DNA of 64,000 nucleotides from JAJDFU01 sp964641965 (GTDB lineage: Bacteria > Bacteroidota > Bacteroidia > Chitinophagales > Saprospiraceae): positions 1-64,000 of the forward strand of contig CAZXLD010000022.1 of NCBI GenBank assembly GCA_964641965.1, in the 5' to 3' direction. Both the position numbers and the translations under genes were made by a program. Below, piece by piece: positions 63,226 to 64,000 of this stretch. Below the pieces are notes generated by a model, which ran no database searches, was not told the DNA's origin, and worked only from the letters and a program-made list of their open reading frames with translations. Each line of letters opens with the position of its first letter. Position 1 is the first letter of the stretch.

Positions 63226-63807
63226 ATGATTCGTTTATTTAGCCTTTTGGCATTATCTGCCCTTGTAGGATTCGCTTTTACCGGACCCGTTTCCGATGAT
63301 GTAGAAGTAGTAGCCATTGACACTGAAAAAAGTGTGATCGAGTGGAAAGCTTACAAAGTTACTGGGCAGCATAACGGGATTGTCAAGATCAAATCGGGAA
63401 GCCTTGAGATGGAGGACGGTGCCTTAACTGGCGGTTCCTTCGATATTGACATGACTACTATTACGGTTCAGGATTTGGAAGGAGGTTCCAAGGCCAAGTT
63501 GGAAGGTCACCTGAAGTCTGGCGATTTCTTCAACGTAGAAGAATTTAATACGGCTAATTTTGAAATCACCCGAGTAATCTCACGCGGTAAGCCGGGCGAT
63601 TATAAAATCGAAGGAAACCTTTCTATCAAAGGAATTACCAAGCCTATCAAGTTCAATGCATTAGTTGAGGGCAATACTGCTGAAGCAACCGTGACTATTG
63701 ACCGGTCAGAATACGACGTTCGCTACGGTTCCGGATCGTTCTTCGAAGACCTAGGAGACAAAACGATTTATGACGACTTTGATTTAACCATCAAGTTGGT
63801 CATGTAA
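63226..63807 (+). CDS. YceI family protein
   Basis: A 193-residue exported lipocalin-like protein with a signal peptide (residues ~1-18). The YceI core reads IDTEKSVIEWKAYKVTGQHNGIVKIKSG, SFDIDMTTITVQDLEG and LKSGDFFNVEEFNTANFEI. The repeated ITKPIKFNALVEG and FDLTIKLVM strands close the barrel. Family members bind isoprenoids or other hydrophobic ligands in the periplasm, and the ligand here is unknown. It lies 84 bp after the MarR gene and is followed by a terminator. Confidence 0.95.
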   Translation: MIRLFSLLALSALVGFAFTGPVSDDVEVVAIDTEKSVIEWKAYKVTGQHNGIVKIKSGSLEMEDGALTGGSFDIDMTTITVQDLEGGSKAKLEGHLKSGDFFNVEEFNTANFEITRVISRGKPGDYKIEGNLSIKGITKPIKFNALVEGNTAEATVTIDRSEYDVRYGSGSFFEDLGDKTIYDDFDLTIKLVM

Positions 63808-63831
63808 AAACCTGCTTATTAAAAAGCTTAG

Positions 63832-63861
63832 AAGGCAGCTTCATTCGGGGCTGCCTTTTTT
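63832..63861 (+). terminator. Intrinsic terminator after yceI, shared with the convergent gene
   Basis: AAGGCAGC and GCTGCCTT arms with a 10-nt loop are followed by a T-run. The T-run overlaps the stop codon of the convergent TPR gene. Confidence 0.85.
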
Positions 63862-64000
63862 AGTTGCTGATACGCTGTCTGATAGAAGGAGTAATACGTT
63901 TTCTGATGGTTCTACTTTTCAAACTATCTAACTGAGGATCATCCGGGTCGATTTCTACGAGTCGCTTCAAATCCTGTTCAGCCTCTTTCACCCGACCCGT
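63860..64000 (-). CDS. C-terminal end of a TPR protein (5' part outside window)
   Basis: On the minus strand the frame is open from the window edge to a TAA at 63862-63860, giving 46 visible residues. They read like the end of a tetratricopeptide repeat, with AEQDLKRLVEIDPDDPQL. A basic tail follows (RKRITPSIRQRISN). Only the C-terminus is seen, so the function cannot be assigned. Confidence 0.7.
   Translation of the reverse strand, partial: TGRVKEAEQDLKRLVEIDPDDPQLDSLKSRTIRKRITPSIRQRISN

Overview
The window looks like chromosomal core and semi-core sequence of a Bacteroidota bacterium, most likely a Saprospiria-type (Lewinella/Haliscomenobacter-like) marine heterotroph. This is inferred from gene content: two giant secreted proteins with SprB-type repeats, one ending in a gliding-motility/type IX secretion (T9SS) C-terminal domain; a SusC/SusD pair; DUF5686 and DUF5683 proteins; the futalosine route to menaquinone (mqnE, mqnA); and TAnnTTTG-type promoter boxes close to start codons. 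I saw no rRNA or tRNA gene, CRISPR array, insertion sequence, prophage or plasmid-type origin.

Layout. 1-5414 (-): 3'-truncated exoprotein with a PQQ-type sugar dehydrogenase, PKD, PA14, repeated histidine-rich modules, SprB repeats and a calcium-type motif. 5.8-9.3 kb (-): msrA, then a translationally coupled mqnE / histidine phosphatase / mqnA cluster. 9.3-14.8 kb (-): two overlapping glycosyltransferases, recQ, leuB. 14.9-21.3 kb (mostly +): an uncharacterised helical protein, a DUF5686 outer-membrane protein, HMG-CoA lyase and an Mpo1-like membrane protein. 21.3-25.6 kb (-): groL, groES, secG, a TPR protein, rdgB and an overlapping small gene with a weak HolD-like look. 25.7-35 kb: ilvE (+), then a patatin, DUF5683, parB, parA and a metallo-hydrolase (-), an FMN reductase (+) and sppA (-). 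35-40.4 kb (+): the second giant adhesin-like T9SS substrate and a GNAT acetyltransferase. 40.4-47.5 kb: an SLC13 permease, an HtrA-like protease, sucC, a DUF4442 protein, mdh and a peroxiredoxin-like protein. 47.8-55.7 kb (+): an alpha-glucan utilisation locus (SusC, SusD, secreted type I pullulanase) followed by an M28 aminopeptidase. 56.1-64 kb: hotdog thioesterase, TonB-domain protein, MFS transporter, miaA with an unusual C-terminal extension, an acyltransferase, rmuC, a MarR regulator, a YceI protein and the end of a TPR protein.

How the parts work together. The 47.8-54.5 kb locus can bind, import and debranch starch/glycogen-like glucans; a 12-bp palindrome lies upstream of susC and a strong intrinsic terminator separates susD from the pullulanase. 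The mqnE-mqnA cluster supplies respiratory menaquinone, while sucC and mdh serve the TCA cycle. ParAB, RecQ, RmuC and RdgB cover chromosome maintenance, and GroESL, SecG, SppA, HtrA and MsrA cover protein handling. No entirely new multi-gene system is evident. The best leads are the phosphatase embedded in the menaquinone cluster, the MiaA C-terminal extension, the histidine-rich module in the first exoprotein, inverted repeats upstream of groES, and possible attenuation ahead of the pullulanase.
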